Made by a program: the position numbers and the translations under genes. Under the pieces are notes generated by a model. That model was not told the origin of the DNA. It did no database searches and worked only from the letters and a program-made list of their open reading frames with translations. This document shows positions 15,830-24,932 of a stretch of DNA of 36,997 nucleotides, piece by piece (position 1 is the first letter of the stretch; each line of letters opens with the position of its first letter). This stretch comes from Paracraurococcus lichenis (GTDB lineage: Bacteria; Pseudomonadota; Alphaproteobacteria; Acetobacterales; Acetobacteraceae): contig NZ_JAUTWS010000053.1 of the NCBI RefSeq assembly GCF_030657435.1, forward strand, positions 1 to 36,997. Direction: 5' to 3'.

Positions 15830-15921
15830 GATGCGGGGAGAGTGCCGGCGCCGCCGGCCCGCTTCCAACGCGGCTCCGGAACGGCGATCATCACGCCGGT
15901 GAATGACGCACGGGCGGGCGA

Positions 15922-16860
15922 ATGGCCGAGCTGGGCAACCTGGACCTGAACCTGCTGCGCGTCTTCGACGCGGTGGCGCGGGAGCGGCACGTGACCCGGG
16001 CGGCGGAGAGGCTGCACCTCTCGCAGCCCGCCGTGTCCAACGCGCTGTCGCGGCTGCGCGCGGCGCTGGGCGACGAGCTCTTCCTCCGCCGCCCCGGCGG
16101 CGTCGAGCCGACCGAGCTGGCGCAGAGCCTGGCCGGGCCGATCGCCGAGGCGCTGGACCGGCTGCAGGACACGCTGGCCGCCCGCGCGCCCTTCGACCCC
16201 GCGACCGCCGAGCGCGTCTTCGCCGTGGGTTTTTCGGAGTATGCCGAGGCCGTGCTGGCTCCGCCGCTGCTGCAGACCATGGCGCGGGAGGCGCCGGGCT
16301 GCCTGCTCGCCATCGCCCATGCCGACCGGGTGAACTGGGAATCGCTGCTCGAGAGCGGCCAGGCCAGCCTCGCGGTCGGCGTGCTGCCGGAGCCGCCGGC
16401 GCTCTACACGCGGCTGCGCCTGCTGCCGGAGGCCTTCTGCACCCTGATGCGGCCGGGCCATCCGCTGGCGACGGGCGATCTCACGCTCGAGCGTTTCGTC
16501 AGCGTGCCGCATGTCCTGCACTCGCCGAACGGCTCGCGCGACGGCGCGCTGGATGCGGTGCTGCGGGAGGCAGGGCATCCGCGCCGGCTCGGCGCGGTGG
16601 TCGCGCATCTCTCGGCGGTGCCGGAGATCCTGCAGCGGACCGACATGGTGATCACGCTGTCCTCCCGCCTCGCCTCGCAGCTTGCGCTGGTGCACCGGCT
16701 GGTGCTGCGCGAGCCGCCCATCGAGACGAAGCACACGCGGCTGTCGCTGATCTTCCACCGGCGCTTCGAGGCCGATGCCGGCCATGCCTGGCTGCGCCGG
16801 CTGATCCTGGCCATCGCGCGGGACGTGGCGCCGGCCAACCTGGAGCCGCCGCCGGCATGA
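15922..16860 (+). CDS. LysR family transcriptional regulator
   Basis: A 312-residue LysR-type regulator. The N-terminal winged helix-turn-helix (about 7-66) reads LDLNLLRVFDAVARERHVTR, AAERLHLSQPAVSNALSRL and LGDELFLRRPGG. The remaining two-lobed effector-binding domain resembles the NodD/PcpR-like subgroup that starts with NLDLNLL. Its stop overlaps the ATG of the GMC oxidoreductase gene (ATGA), so the two are translationally coupled. It diverges from doxX. The inferred job is control of doxX and/or the GMC enzyme in response to an unknown small molecule. Confidence 0.93.
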   Translation: MAELGNLDLNLLRVFDAVARERHVTRAAERLHLSQPAVSNALSRLRAALGDELFLRRPGGVEPTELAQSLAGPIAEALDRLQDTLAARAPFDPATAERVFAVGFSEYAEAVLAPPLLQTMAREAPGCLLAIAHADRVNWESLLESGQASLAVGVLPEPPALYTRLRLLPEAFCTLMRPGHPLATGDLTLERFVSVPHVLHSPNGSRDGALDAVLREAGHPRRLGAVVAHLSAVPEILQRTDMVITLSSRLASQLALVHRLVLREPPIETKHTRLSLIFHRRFEADAGHAWLRRLILAIARDVAPANLEPPPA

Positions 16861-18479
16861 GCGAGTTCGACTACGTCGTGGTGGGCGGCGGCAGCGCCGG
16901 CTGCGTGCTGGCGAGCCGCCTGTCGGAGGGCGGCGCGACCGTCGCGCTCATCGAGGCGGGCGGGCCGGACCGGCATCCCTGGATCCACATCCCGGCCGGC
17001 TATGCGAAGATCCTGACCCATCCGCGCCTGACCTGGGGCTACCGGACGGAGCCGGATGCCGGCACGGGCAACCGGGCGCTGGACTATCCGCGCGGGCGGG
17101 TCTGGGGCGGCAGTTCCTCGATCAACGGCCTCGGCCATGTGCGGGGGCATCCCAGCGACTACGACCTCTGGGCGCAGAAGGGTTGTACGGGTTGGGGCTG
17201 GGACGATCTGCTGCCCTACTTCCGGAAGCATGAGTCGTTCGCAGCGGGCGGCGAAGGGCGCGGCACCGGCGGGCCGCAACCGGTGGAGCACCTGGCCGAG
17301 GTGCCGCCGGTGGTGGCGAAGCTGGCCGAGGCGGTGCGGGCGATCGGCCTGCCCGTGCAGGCCGACATGAACGGGCCGGAGCGCGAGGGTTTTTCCACCT
17401 TCCAGCAGACCCGCCAGGGGCGCCGCCGGGTCAGCGCGGCGCGCGCCTATCTGGTGCCTTCGATGCGGCGGCCGAACCTGCGGGTGATCGACCATGCGCT
17501 GGCCTTGCGGATCATCGTGGAGGAGGGCCGCGCCGCCGGCGTCGCCATCCGCCGCGGCGGGGCGGAGGAGGTGGTGCGGGCGCGGCGGGAGGTGGTGCTG
17601 AGCGCGGGCGCCATCGGGTCGCCGCAACTGCTCATGCTCTCGGGGATCGGGCCCGGCGGGCACCTCGCCGCGCTCGGCCTCCCGGTGCTGCGGGACATGC
17701 CGGGGATCGGGGCGAACCTGCAGGACCACTACATCGTCCGCCTGGGCTACCGCCTGGCGGAGCATCGCTGGTCGGCCAACCGGCGCATCGCCGGCTGGCG
17801 CCTGCCGCTGGAGGTGCTGCGCTGGGCGGCGCGCGGCGACGGCGTGCTGACCTGGTCGCCGGGCATGTTCAGCCTCTTCGCCCGCACCGCGCCTGGGCTG
17901 GAGGCGCCGGACATCCAGATCAATGGCGGGCCGGTCTCCTGGGCGGAGGAGGCGGGCAGCGGGCGCTGGCCGTCCCTGCGGATCGGCCTGCCCGAGGCGC
18001 AGCCGGGCCTGACGCTGGGCGTCTGGCAGTGCCGGCCGGAGAGCCGCGGGACGGTCACGCTGGCCTCGCCCGACCCCGCTGCGGCGCCGCGCATCGCGCC
18101 GCGCTACCTGGCGACGGAGGGCGACCGGACCTGCGTGCTGCGCGGCCTGCGGCTGGCGCGGCGCTGGCTCTCGGCGGCGCCGCTGGCCGGGATCGTGACC
18201 GGGGAGACGCGGCCGGGCCCGCGGGCCGAGACGGATGCGGACCTGCTCGACTTCGCCCGCGAGACCGGCGGGACGGTCTACCACCCCTGCGGCACCGTGC
18301 GGATGGGCGGCGACCCGCTCGCGCCGCTGGATGCGCGGCTGCGGCTGCGCGGGGTCGCCGGGCTGCGGGTGGTGGATGCCTCGGTCTTCCCCGACATCCC
18401 GGTCTGCAACATCAACGCGACGGTCCTGAGCGTCGCCGAGAAGGCGGCGGACCTGATCCACGAGGACGCGCGGGGATAG
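16857..18479 (+). CDS. GMC family FAD oxidoreductase (choline dehydrogenase-like)
   Basis: A 540-residue flavoprotein alcohol dehydrogenase/oxidase. It starts with the ADP-binding motif YVVVGGGSAGCVLASRLS (5-22) and contains the GMC signature around RGRVWGGSSSINGLGHVRG (about 80-98) and the second signature SAGAIGSPQLLMLSGIGP (about 246-263). The C-terminal active site has YHPCGTVRMG with His476 and VCNINATVL with Asn518/Asn520. No signal peptide is seen, so it is likely cytoplasmic. Length matches choline and long-chain alcohol dehydrogenases (530-560 residues), but the alcohol oxidised is unknown. The ATG at 16857 overlaps the LysR stop. Confidence 0.93.
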   Translation: MSEFDYVVVGGGSAGCVLASRLSEGGATVALIEAGGPDRHPWIHIPAGYAKILTHPRLTWGYRTEPDAGTGNRALDYPRGRVWGGSSSINGLGHVRGHPSDYDLWAQKGCTGWGWDDLLPYFRKHESFAAGGEGRGTGGPQPVEHLAEVPPVVAKLAEAVRAIGLPVQADMNGPEREGFSTFQQTRQGRRRVSAARAYLVPSMRRPNLRVIDHALALRIIVEEGRAAGVAIRRGGAEEVVRARREVVLSAGAIGSPQLLMLSGIGPGGHLAALGLPVLRDMPGIGANLQDHYIVRLGYRLAEHRWSANRRIAGWRLPLEVLRWAARGDGVLTWSPGMFSLFARTAPGLEAPDIQINGGPVSWAEEAGSGRWPSLRIGLPEAQPGLTLGVWQCRPESRGTVTLASPDPAAAPRIAPRYLATEGDRTCVLRGLRLARRWLSAAPLAGIVTGETRPGPRAETDADLLDFARETGGTVYHPCGTVRMGGDPLAPLDARLRLRGVAGLRVVDASVFPDIPVCNINATVLSVAEKAADLIHEDARG

Positions 18480-18492
18480 AGAAGGGGGGTCT

Positions 18493-18539
18493 CGAAGGGG
18501 GACTTCGCCCCCTTCGCGGGGTCCGGGGCAGCGCCCCGG
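18493..18539. terminator. Double-hairpin terminator between convergent genes
   Basis: CGAAGGGGG (18493-18501) pairs with CCCCCTTCG (18508-18516) around a 6-base loop. CCGGGGC (18523-18529) pairs with GCCCCGG (18533-18539). The pair sits between the GMC oxidoreductase stop (18479) and the convergent SDR stop (18564), so it likely ends both transcripts. Confidence 0.6.
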
Positions 18540-18563
18540 GATGGCTGAAGCGCCGGCTGCCGG

Positions 18564-19373
18564 CTACTGCACCCCCTCCGGCAAGGCTGCGATCGCCGTC
18601 GCCCCGGCATCCACCGGCACGATCGCGCCGGTCATCCAGCGGCTGTTGCCGCCGCAGAGGAAGGCCACCGCCGCGCCGACATCCCAGCCGCTGCCCTCCA
18701 CCTGCAGGATGCTGCGCCGGCGCCGCGCCTCCCGCTTCTCCGCCGACATGCCGCCCTGCTGCACCATGGGCGTATAGACCATGCCGGGGCAGATGCAGTT
18801 CACCCGGATGCGGTCCTTGGCGTGGTGCACCGCCATGGCGCGGGTCATGTTCACCACCGCGCCCTTGCTGGTGGGGTAGAGCAGCGAAGGATGTCCGCCC
18901 CGCAACCCGGCGACCGAGCCGATATTGACGATGGCGCCGCCGCCCGCGGCGCGCATGGCCGGCACGGCGTATTTCGCCATCAGCATCATGGAGGTGACGT
19001 TCACCAGCAGGCCCTGCGCCCATTCCTCCGGGTCCACATCCTCGGCGGTGCCCTTGGGGCCGCCGATGCCGACATTGTTCACCAGCGCGTCCAGCCTTCC
19101 CCAACGGCTGGTCGCGGCCTCGACGATGCGCCGGCAGTCCGCGGGCTTCGTGACGTCGCCTTCGACGACGATCGCCTCGCCGCCCTCGGCCTCAATCATG
19201 CGCCGCGTCTCCTCGGCCCAGTCCACCATGCTGTCGGCGCAGACCACGCGGGCGCCGGCGCGGGCCAGCAGGATGGCGGCGGCGCGGCCATTGCCCACGC
19301 CCTCCCCGGGGCGGGAGCCGGCGCCGGTGACGATGGCGACCTTTCCCTTCAGGTCCTCGGCGATGCCGGTCAT
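18564..19373 (-). CDS. Short-chain dehydrogenase/reductase
   Basis: A 269-residue NAD(P)(H)-dependent SDR. The cofactor motif is expanded (TGAGSRPGEGVGNG, 16-29) compared with the classical TGxxxGIG. NNVG (99-102) and the catalytic Ser153, Tyr166 and Lys170 (YPTSK) are all present, followed by VNCICPGMVYTPM. This fits 3-oxoacyl-ACP reductase-like oxidoreductases; the substrate is not determined. I chose ATG at 19373 because GGAGGAGG stands nine bases before it; an upstream in-frame ATG at 19391 overlaps that ribosome binding site. It is separated from the hydrolase gene by 77 bases, same strand. Confidence 0.92.
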   Translation of the reverse strand: MTGIAEDLKGKVAIVTGAGSRPGEGVGNGRAAAILLARAGARVVCADSMVDWAEETRRMIEAEGGEAIVVEGDVTKPADCRRIVEAATSRWGRLDALVNNVGIGGPKGTAEDVDPEEWAQGLLVNVTSMMLMAKYAVPAMRAAGGGAIVNIGSVAGLRGGHPSLLYPTSKGAVVNMTRAMAVHHAKDRIRVNCICPGMVYTPMVQQGGMSAEKREARRRRSILQVEGSGWDVGAAVAFLCGGNSRWMTGAIVPVDAGATAIAALPEGVQ

Positions 19374-19450
19374 GGGCGTTTCCTCCTCCATTGGGTTGGA
19401 GGGATGGTCGCATTCGCGGGGCGGGCGCTCAACCGGGCGCGCTGCGTCCG

Positions 19451-20146
19451 TCAGTTCGCCATCAGGAAGGCCAGCGCGGTGACGGCGATGTCTTCCGGCA
19501 CCTCGTGCCCGCCCTCGAACTCCCGGTAGATCAGCGGGTAGCCGGACTGCCGCAGCTTCGGCACCAAGCGGCGGCTGCAGACATCGATGTTCAGCACCCG
19601 GTCCCGCGTGCCGTGGCTGAGGAAGAGCCGCGGCCGCCCCTCCAGCCGCGTGGGCGCGACGAAGCCGGGCGAGAAGGCGAGGGCATGCGTGAAGAGGTCG
19701 CGGTTCATCAGGGCGAGCGAGAGCGCATAGGAGGCGCCGTCGGAGAAGCCGGCGATGGCGACGCGCCTCGGGTCCACCGGCCAGGCGGCGAAGACGCGCG
19801 CCAGCGCCGCGTCGATCCGCGCGACGTCGGGGCCGTAGCCCGCGTCCAGGATGTCCCAGCTTCGCCCGAGGCTGTCCGGCAGCACGACCAGGGCGGCATC
19901 GGCGATGGGGGCGATGCGGCGGAGCGCACGGGCGGCATCGCCGGTCGCGCCGTGCAGCATGACGATCAGCGGCAGCGGGCCCGGCGCGGCCGCCGCCGGC
20001 ACGCGCAGCAGGCCATCCCGGCCGCCGCCCAGGCCGAGCGGATACTGGCCCGGCGGCAGCGGCCAGCGCGCGCCGGGCTCCGGCGCCGGCCCCGGCCGGG
20101 CGGCGATGATGCCCGCCGCATGGTCCGCCGTGACCGTCTGCTCCAT
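19451..20146 (-). CDS. Alpha/beta hydrolase (phospholipase/carboxylesterase-like)
   Basis: A 231-residue serine hydrolase. The oxyanion strand is LIVMLHGATGD (60-70), the nucleophile elbow is GFSDG with Ser135, and the acid and histidine are Asp182 (SHGTRD) and His214 (EGGHEVP). The layout matches the small carboxylesterase/phospholipase and poly(3-hydroxybutyrate) depolymerase-like hydrolases. There is no signal peptide. The ATG at 20146 has GGGAGGA eight bases upstream. Its substrate is unknown. It lies 56 bases from the small membrane protein gene on the same strand and may be part of one longer unit with it. Confidence 0.88.
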   Translation of the reverse strand: MEQTVTADHAAGIIAARPGPAPEPGARWPLPPGQYPLGLGGGRDGLLRVPAAAAPGPLPLIVMLHGATGDAARALRRIAPIADAALVVLPDSLGRSWDILDAGYGPDVARIDAALARVFAAWPVDPRRVAIAGFSDGASYALSLALMNRDLFTHALAFSPGFVAPTRLEGRPRLFLSHGTRDRVLNIDVCSRRLVPKLRQSGYPLIYREFEGGHEVPEDIAVTALAFLMAN

Positions 20147-20202
20147 CGGGCGATCCTCCCGCCCGTCAAGCTGGGATGCGGGACCGCCCGGGGCAAGCCG
20201 CG

Positions 20203-20352
20203 TCAGCCGACCGGGAAGAGCCGGCTGACCACGGCCAGCACCGCCAGCAGCCCGATGCCGATACCGAGGCTCCAGCCGATCAGCTTCTTCTCGATCGGCA
20301 GCAGCGGCTCGTGCGCCAACCCCTCGCGCAGGTCCTTGTCCGACATGTCCAT
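20203..20352 (-). CDS. 49-residue single-helix membrane protein next to YeiH
   Basis: A short gene starting at 20352 (GGAGG just upstream) and ending TGA at 20203. The product begins with a charged segment, MDMSDKDLREGLAHEPLLP, followed by IEKKLIGWSLGIGIGLLAVL and a terminal VVSRLFPVG. It therefore has about 20 soluble residues and one transmembrane helix. It starts nine bases after the YeiH stop, so it is almost certainly translated from the same message. I do not recognise the family. The position suggests a small subunit or stabilising partner of the exporter. Confidence 0.65.
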   Translation of the reverse strand: MDMSDKDLREGLAHEPLLPIEKKLIGWSLGIGIGLLAVLAVVSRLFPVG

Positions 20353-20361
20353 GCCCTCCGG

Positions 20362-21846
20362 TCAGGCCGCCAGCGGCGGGGTGACGCCGCCGAAGAAGAG
20401 CCAGGAGATCAGCAGCCCCACCCAGATCACGAAGCCGAAGAGGCAGACGACATAGACCGCCGCCAGCCGGCCGATGCCCGCCGCCCAGAGCTTCCGGAAA
20501 TCCGAAAGCACCCCGATCGAGAAGAAGGTCAGGATGAAGAAGAGGACGCGGAAGGTATTGGCCTCGGCGATGCTCGCCGCGAGCCGCGGCTTCAGCGCGG
20601 GGTCGAGGCCGAAGGCCAGCGCCAGGCCGATGGCGAAGGTGAGGAGGAAGCCCAGGATGAATTTCGGGAAGCGCTGCCAGATCTCGATGGGCCGCGCCCG
20701 CTCGCCCGGGACCTTGTTGATGTGGTTGGTCCAGATATAGGCGAGGATGAAGGCCCAGACGCCGATGAAGACATCGATGAAGATCTTCACCGCCGCCGTG
20801 GTGCCGAGGATCCAGCCCGGCTCGTAGCGCACGCCTTCGGCGGCGTTGCGCGCCAGCAGCAGCGCCTCCGTGATGCCGCCGGCCGCGACCGCGGCGCCGT
20901 CGGTCTTGACCGCGAGGCCCATCCAGGCCGCGGCCACCAGCGGCTCATGCGAGAGGAAGGCCTGGGCGAGGAAGGGGAGGATCAGCACCTCGACGACCGC
21001 GAAGACGACGACGAGGGAGGAGACGAGGACGGGCACCATCGGCCGCGCCCGGATCGCCCCGCCCGTGGCGATCGCCGCCGCCACGCCGCAGATGGAGATG
21101 CCGGAGGCGAGCGGCACCGCGTATTCGCGGGTGAAGCCGAACCAGCGCCGGGCGACGTAGTACACGACGGCCCAGTAGATCAGGTAGGCCTCGATGATGG
21201 CGGCGACGCCGCGCAGCAGGATGGCGGAGGCGAAGTTCAGCCGCCCCGCGACGGTCACTGCGAGGAAGCCGCCCAGGATGACGATGGCGATCTTGATGAA
21301 GAGCTCGGGCCGGATCGCCTCCTGCAGCCAGGCCGCCAGCCGCGGGAAGACATTGGCGATGACGAGGCCGGCGGCCAGCGCCAGGATGAAGCCGCCCTCA
21401 TTGGTCAGCCGCAGCGACCAGCCGATGCCGAAGCGCGCGAACTCGGCCGGGGTGACGGCGGCGACATGGGCGTTGCTGCCGAGGAACCAGGCACCGTAGG
21501 CAAGGGCGAAGACCAGGGTGAAGGCGAGGGCGAAGCGCCCGGCATGGCCGCCGAGCGCCGCGACGCCGGCGCCGAGCACGACCAGCAGCGCCGCCCAGGT
21601 CGCCAGCAGTGCGCCCGCCCCGCCGAGCCAGGCATAGGCCTTGTTGACCGGGGCGAGGGCGCCGGCCGGATCGGTCCAGAGGCTCGTCGTCACCACCCAG
21701 CCCAGCAGGTCGGGCCCGGTCAGGCCGGCCAGGGCCATGGCGAAGACCAGCAGGCCGAGCAGCGCGGCCAGCCAGTCCTCCGTCAGCAGGGGGCGGCGCG
21801 CCGCCGCGGCCTCCGCCCCTCCCGTTGCAAGCGCCGCCTCGCTCAT
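20362..21846 (-). CDS. yeiH: YeiH/UPF0324 family putative sulfate exporter
   Basis: A 494-residue polytopic membrane protein with about 11-13 hydrophobic segments. Family hallmarks are YAVPLASGISICGVAAAIATG (about 238-258), GLAVKTDGAAVAAG (about 307-320), and the C-terminal FFSIGVLSDFRKLW (about 452-465). UPF0324 (Cons_hypoth698) proteins are about 330-350 residues in E. coli YeiH. This one carries an additional N-terminal part of roughly 130 residues with three further hydrophobic helices, as in the longer alphaproteobacterial members. The start follows AAGGAGAGG. The transported anion is unproven; sulfate or a sulfonate breakdown product is the usual suggestion. A good promoter lies about 105 bases upstream. 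Confidence 0.88.
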   Translation of the reverse strand: MSEAALATGGAEAAAARRPLLTEDWLAALLGLLVFAMALAGLTGPDLLGWVVTTSLWTDPAGALAPVNKAYAWLGGAGALLATWAALLVVLGAGVAALGGHAGRFALAFTLVFALAYGAWFLGSNAHVAAVTPAEFARFGIGWSLRLTNEGGFILALAAGLVIANVFPRLAAWLQEAIRPELFIKIAIVILGGFLAVTVAGRLNFASAILLRGVAAIIEAYLIYWAVVYYVARRWFGFTREYAVPLASGISICGVAAAIATGGAIRARPMVPVLVSSLVVVFAVVEVLILPFLAQAFLSHEPLVAAAWMGLAVKTDGAAVAAGGITEALLLARNAAEGVRYEPGWILGTTAAVKIFIDVFIGVWAFILAYIWTNHINKVPGERARPIEIWQRFPKFILGFLLTFAIGLALAFGLDPALKPRLAASIAEANTFRVLFFILTFFSIGVLSDFRKLWAAGIGRLAAVYVVCLFGFVIWVGLLISWLFFGGVTPPLAA

Positions 21847-21919
21847 CCGCCTCTCCTTCCGCCGCGCCGGCCAGGGCCGATGCCGCGCGGTGAACGCGGG
21901 AAACAGGCGCCGGTAGGGC

Positions 21920-21980
21920 CGGCTTGCGGCATGAATACCACAAGCCGTGTAGTTTTAAGGTCGGAATATGGCGAAGACAA
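21920..21980 (-). promoter_or_regulatory. Predicted sigma70-type promoter and dyad for yeiH
   Basis: On the minus strand TTGTCT (21975-21980) and TAAAAC (21952-21957) are spaced by 17 bases, each four of six to the sigma70 consensus, in an AT-rich patch. Just downstream, CGGCTTG and CAAGCCG (21920-21926 with 21941-21947) form a 7-bp inverted repeat around 14 bases. It could be an operator or a leader hairpin. The rest of 21847-22142 shows no gene. Confidence 0.5.
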
Positions 21981-22142
21981 TCGTCCATTGGAGGAATGCA
22001 CGCATGTTGATAGGGTATGGCGGTCGCCCGCAGCCGCGGCCAGGCGATGTCCCGGGACATCCGCCGCCATCCGGGATGACGCTGCCGGCCGCGGCGCGCC
22101 GGACGCGTCGCCCGAGGATCGGCCGGAACGCCGCCCGGAGGC

Positions 22143-22472
22143 TCAGCCCGCCAGCGCCGCGTCCGTCACGGCGAGCAGCACCGTCCCGTCCTCCCGCAGC
22201 CGCACGGGATAGGTCCGGATGTCGCAACTGCCCGTCAGTTCGCGCCCGGTCGCCAGGTCGTAGACCCTTTCGTGCAGCGGGCAGATCACGGTCGTGCCGC
22301 CGATCAGCCCATCGGCCAGCGGCCCGCCCTTGTGCGGGCAGGCGGCCGAGGTGGCGAAGACCGCGCCGGCGCGGGTGTGGAAGACGGCAATGCGCTCGCC
22401 ATCCAGCTCGAAGGTCCGGCCCTCGCCCGGCGGGATATCCGCCAGGCGGCCGAGGATGCGCTCTGCCTGCAT
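22143..22472 (-). CDS. nirD: Nitrite reductase (NADH) small subunit
   Basis: A 109-residue Rieske-type protein. The [2Fe-2S] ligands expected for bacterial Rieske ferredoxin-like proteins are visible as CPHKGGPL (Cys45, His47) and CPLHERVYD (Cys64, His67). NirD in Enterobacteria often lacks these; here they are intact, as in the actinobacterial/alphaproteobacterial form. It partners NirB in the six-electron reduction of nitrite to ammonium in the cytoplasm. The ATG at 22472 lies two bases after the nirB stop, so the two are cotranslated. It is the last gene of the nitrate operon. Confidence 0.93.
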   Translation of the reverse strand: MQAERILGRLADIPPGEGRTFELDGERIAVFHTRAGAVFATSAACPHKGGPLADGLIGGTTVICPLHERVYDLATGRELTGSCDIRTYPVRLREDGTVLLAVTDAALAG

Positions 22473-22474
22473 GC

Positions 22475-24916
22475 TCACTCTCCTGCCGGGATGAGGGAGG
22501 CGAAGCGCGTCGCCTCCTCCGCCTCGATCAGCGCGCCCCAGGGATCGAGATAGGCGTCGACCGACTCCTGCATCGCCGCATCCAGCCTTGCGCCGATGCC
22601 CTCGCTGTCCTCCACCACCACGGCGCGGACGCGCTCGATGCCGATGCGCTCGATCCAGGTATAGGTGCGCTCCTTGTACTTCGCCTCCTCGCGGTAGTAC
22701 TGCATGAAGCGGCCGCCGATCAGGATCGCCTCCTCCTGCGAGGCGACGGTGCAGAGCAGGTCGCCCTTGCGGACATGCGAGCCGCCGGCGCCGCCGACAT
22801 AGATCTCCCATTTGCCGTCGCCGACCGCGACGAAGCCGACATCCTTGATCAGCGCCTCGGAGCAGTTGCGCGGGCAGCCCGCGGTCGCCAGCTTCATCTT
22901 GTGCGGGCTGTCGATGCCCTTGAAGCGGTCCTCGACCTTCTGCGCCAGCGCCATGCTGTCGCCGAGGCCGAAGCGGCAGAAATCCGTCCCGACGCAGGCC
23001 TTGCACGTCCGGTAGGTCTTGCCGTAGGCGTGGCCGGAGACGGTGCCGAGCGCCGCCCAGACCGCCGGCAGGTCCTCCTTCCGCACGCCGAGCAGGTCGA
23101 TGCGCTGCCCGCCCGTCACCTTCACCAGCGGGACCTTGAAGCGCTCCGCGACCTCGGCGATGCGGCGCAGCTCGGCCGGCGTCGTCGCACCGCCCGGCAT
23201 GGGCGGCACGACGGAGAAGGTGCCGTCCTTCTGGATATTGGCGTGGATGCGCTCGTTGATGAAGCGCGCGTCGGGCTCGGGGAGGTATTCGCCCTTCCAC
23301 ACCACGGCGAGGAGCGAGGCCAGCGCCGGCTTCGAGCCGGCATCCTCGAGCCCGCCGCCGAGCGCGCGGAAGACGGCGGAGACCGATTTCAGCCCCTGTG
23401 CGCGGATCGCCTCGATCAGCTCGGGCTTGCGCAGCGGGATGGTCGGCACGTACCAATGGACGGAGGGATCCTCCTCCACCTCCCCGCCCGCGAACCAGGC
23501 GACGAGGTCGGAGACGAGCCCCTTGCAGGAGCCGCAGCCCTTGCCCGCCCGCGTCGCATTCATGACGGCGGCGAGGCTGCGCTGCCCGCCCGCGACGCAT
23601 TGCCCGATGGCCGCCTTGCTGACGCCGTTGCAGTTGCAGACCTGCGCCTCGGCCGGCATCTCGTCCAGCGTCACCTTCTGCGGCGGCGCGCCGAGGTCGA
23701 AGAGCAGGGAGAGCCGCTCCTCCGGCAGCGGGCTGTCGCGGTCGAAGGCCTGCATGAGATAGGCGGCCTTGCTGATGTCGCCCATCAGGATGCCGCCGAT
23801 CAGCCGCCCGTCGCGCACGATCAGCTTCTTGTAGGTGCCGCGCGCGGGCTCGCTGAACTGGATGATCTCGTCGCGCTCCTCGGACGGCTCGGTCACGCCC
23901 ATGGAGGCGAGCTCGACGCCCATCACCTTCAGCTTGGTGGCGAGCTTCGAGCCGTGATAGGCGGCGTCGCGGTTGGCCTCCGTCACATGCTCGGCGAAGA
24001 CCTTCGCCTGGTCCCAGAGCGGCGCGACCAGGCCATAGACCCGGCCGCGATGCTGGGCGCATTCGCCGACGACATAGATGTGCATGTCGTCCACTGCGCG
24101 CATGTGGTTGTCCACCACGATGGCGCGCTCCACCGTCAGCCCGGCGCGCAGCCCGATCTCGGCATTCGGCCGGATGCCGGCGGCGACCACTACGATCTCG
24201 CAGTCGAGCGTGCTGCCGTCCTTGAAGGCGAGGCCGGTGACGCGCTCCTCGCCCAGCACCTGGGCGGTGGACTTGCCGACATGGACGGTGATGCCCATGC
24301 CCTCCATGGTCTTCTTCAGGATGGCGCCGCCCTGGGCGTCGAGCTGCTGCTCCATCAGGTGACTGGCCAGGTGGATGACATGCACCTCGCAGCCATGGTG
24401 CAGCAGGCCGCGCGCGGCCTCGAGCCCGAGCAGCCCGCCGCCGATCACCGCCGCCTTGCGGTCGCGGCCGGCGGCCGCGGCGATGCCCTCGCAATCGTCG
24501 ATGGTGCGGAAGCCGAAGACGCCGGGCTTGAGCTGCCGCTCGCCGAGGAAGATGCCGGGGATGGGCGGGATGAAGGCACGGCTGCCGGTGGCGATCAGCA
24601 GCACGTCGTAGGAGGCCCGCCTGCCGTTCGCCGCCCGCACCACCTTGGCATAGCGGTCGATCTCGACGACCGGCGATCCGGCATGCAGGATGATGCCGTT
24701 CTCCGCATACCAGTCGAGCGGGTTGAGGAAGATCTCGCTGCTGTCCTGGATGCCGCTCAGGATGTTCGACAGCAGGATGCGGTTGTAATTGCCGTAGGGC
24801 TCCTCGCCGAACATGGTGATGTCGAACATGTCGGCGCCGCCGCGGGCCAGCACCTCCTCCACCGCCCGCGCGCCGGCCATGCCATTGCCGATGACGACCA
24901 GTTGCCGCTTTGCCAT
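22475..24916 (-). CDS. nirB: Nitrite reductase (NADH) large subunit
   Basis: An 813-residue sirohaem enzyme with the complete NirB order. An FAD site VVIGNGMAGARAVEE (7-21) and an NAD site VIGGGLLGLEAARGLL (near 158-173) come first. Next is the BFD-like [2Fe-2S] domain with VCNCNGVSKAAIGQC and GKGCGSCKGLV, about 425-485. The nitrite/sulfite reductase half follows, with CKACVGTDFCRFG and TAGCPRNCSEALIKD, the Cys ligands of the 4Fe-4S/sirohaem centre. It uses NADH to reduce nitrite to ammonium. It sits 16 bases after the 117-residue unknown gene and two bases before nirD. The start ATG at 24916 is preceded by GGGGGAGG. Confidence 0.96.
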   Translation of the reverse strand: MAKRQLVVIGNGMAGARAVEEVLARGGADMFDITMFGEEPYGNYNRILLSNILSGIQDSSEIFLNPLDWYAENGIILHAGSPVVEIDRYAKVVRAANGRRASYDVLLIATGSRAFIPPIPGIFLGERQLKPGVFGFRTIDDCEGIAAAAGRDRKAAVIGGGLLGLEAARGLLHHGCEVHVIHLASHLMEQQLDAQGGAILKKTMEGMGITVHVGKSTAQVLGEERVTGLAFKDGSTLDCEIVVVAAGIRPNAEIGLRAGLTVERAIVVDNHMRAVDDMHIYVVGECAQHRGRVYGLVAPLWDQAKVFAEHVTEANRDAAYHGSKLATKLKVMGVELASMGVTEPSEERDEIIQFSEPARGTYKKLIVRDGRLIGGILMGDISKAAYLMQAFDRDSPLPEERLSLLFDLGAPPQKVTLDEMPAEAQVCNCNGVSKAAIGQCVAGGQRSLAAVMNATRAGKGCGSCKGLVSDLVAWFAGGEVEEDPSVHWYVPTIPLRKPELIEAIRAQGLKSVSAVFRALGGGLEDAGSKPALASLLAVVWKGEYLPEPDARFINERIHANIQKDGTFSVVPPMPGGATTPAELRRIAEVAERFKVPLVKVTGGQRIDLLGVRKEDLPAVWAALGTVSGHAYGKTYRTCKACVGTDFCRFGLGDSMALAQKVEDRFKGIDSPHKMKLATAGCPRNCSEALIKDVGFVAVGDGKWEIYVGGAGGSHVRKGDLLCTVASQEEAILIGGRFMQYYREEAKYKERTYTWIERIGIERVRAVVVEDSEGIGARLDAAMQESVDAYLDPWGALIEAEEATRFASLIPAGE

Positions 24917-24932
24917 GCGCCGCGCCTCCCCC

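Noticed and set aside
16404..18461. A 685-codon minus-strand open frame
   Set aside because: Antisense to the LysR and GMC genes, with Arg/Pro/Ala-rich sequence and no domain.
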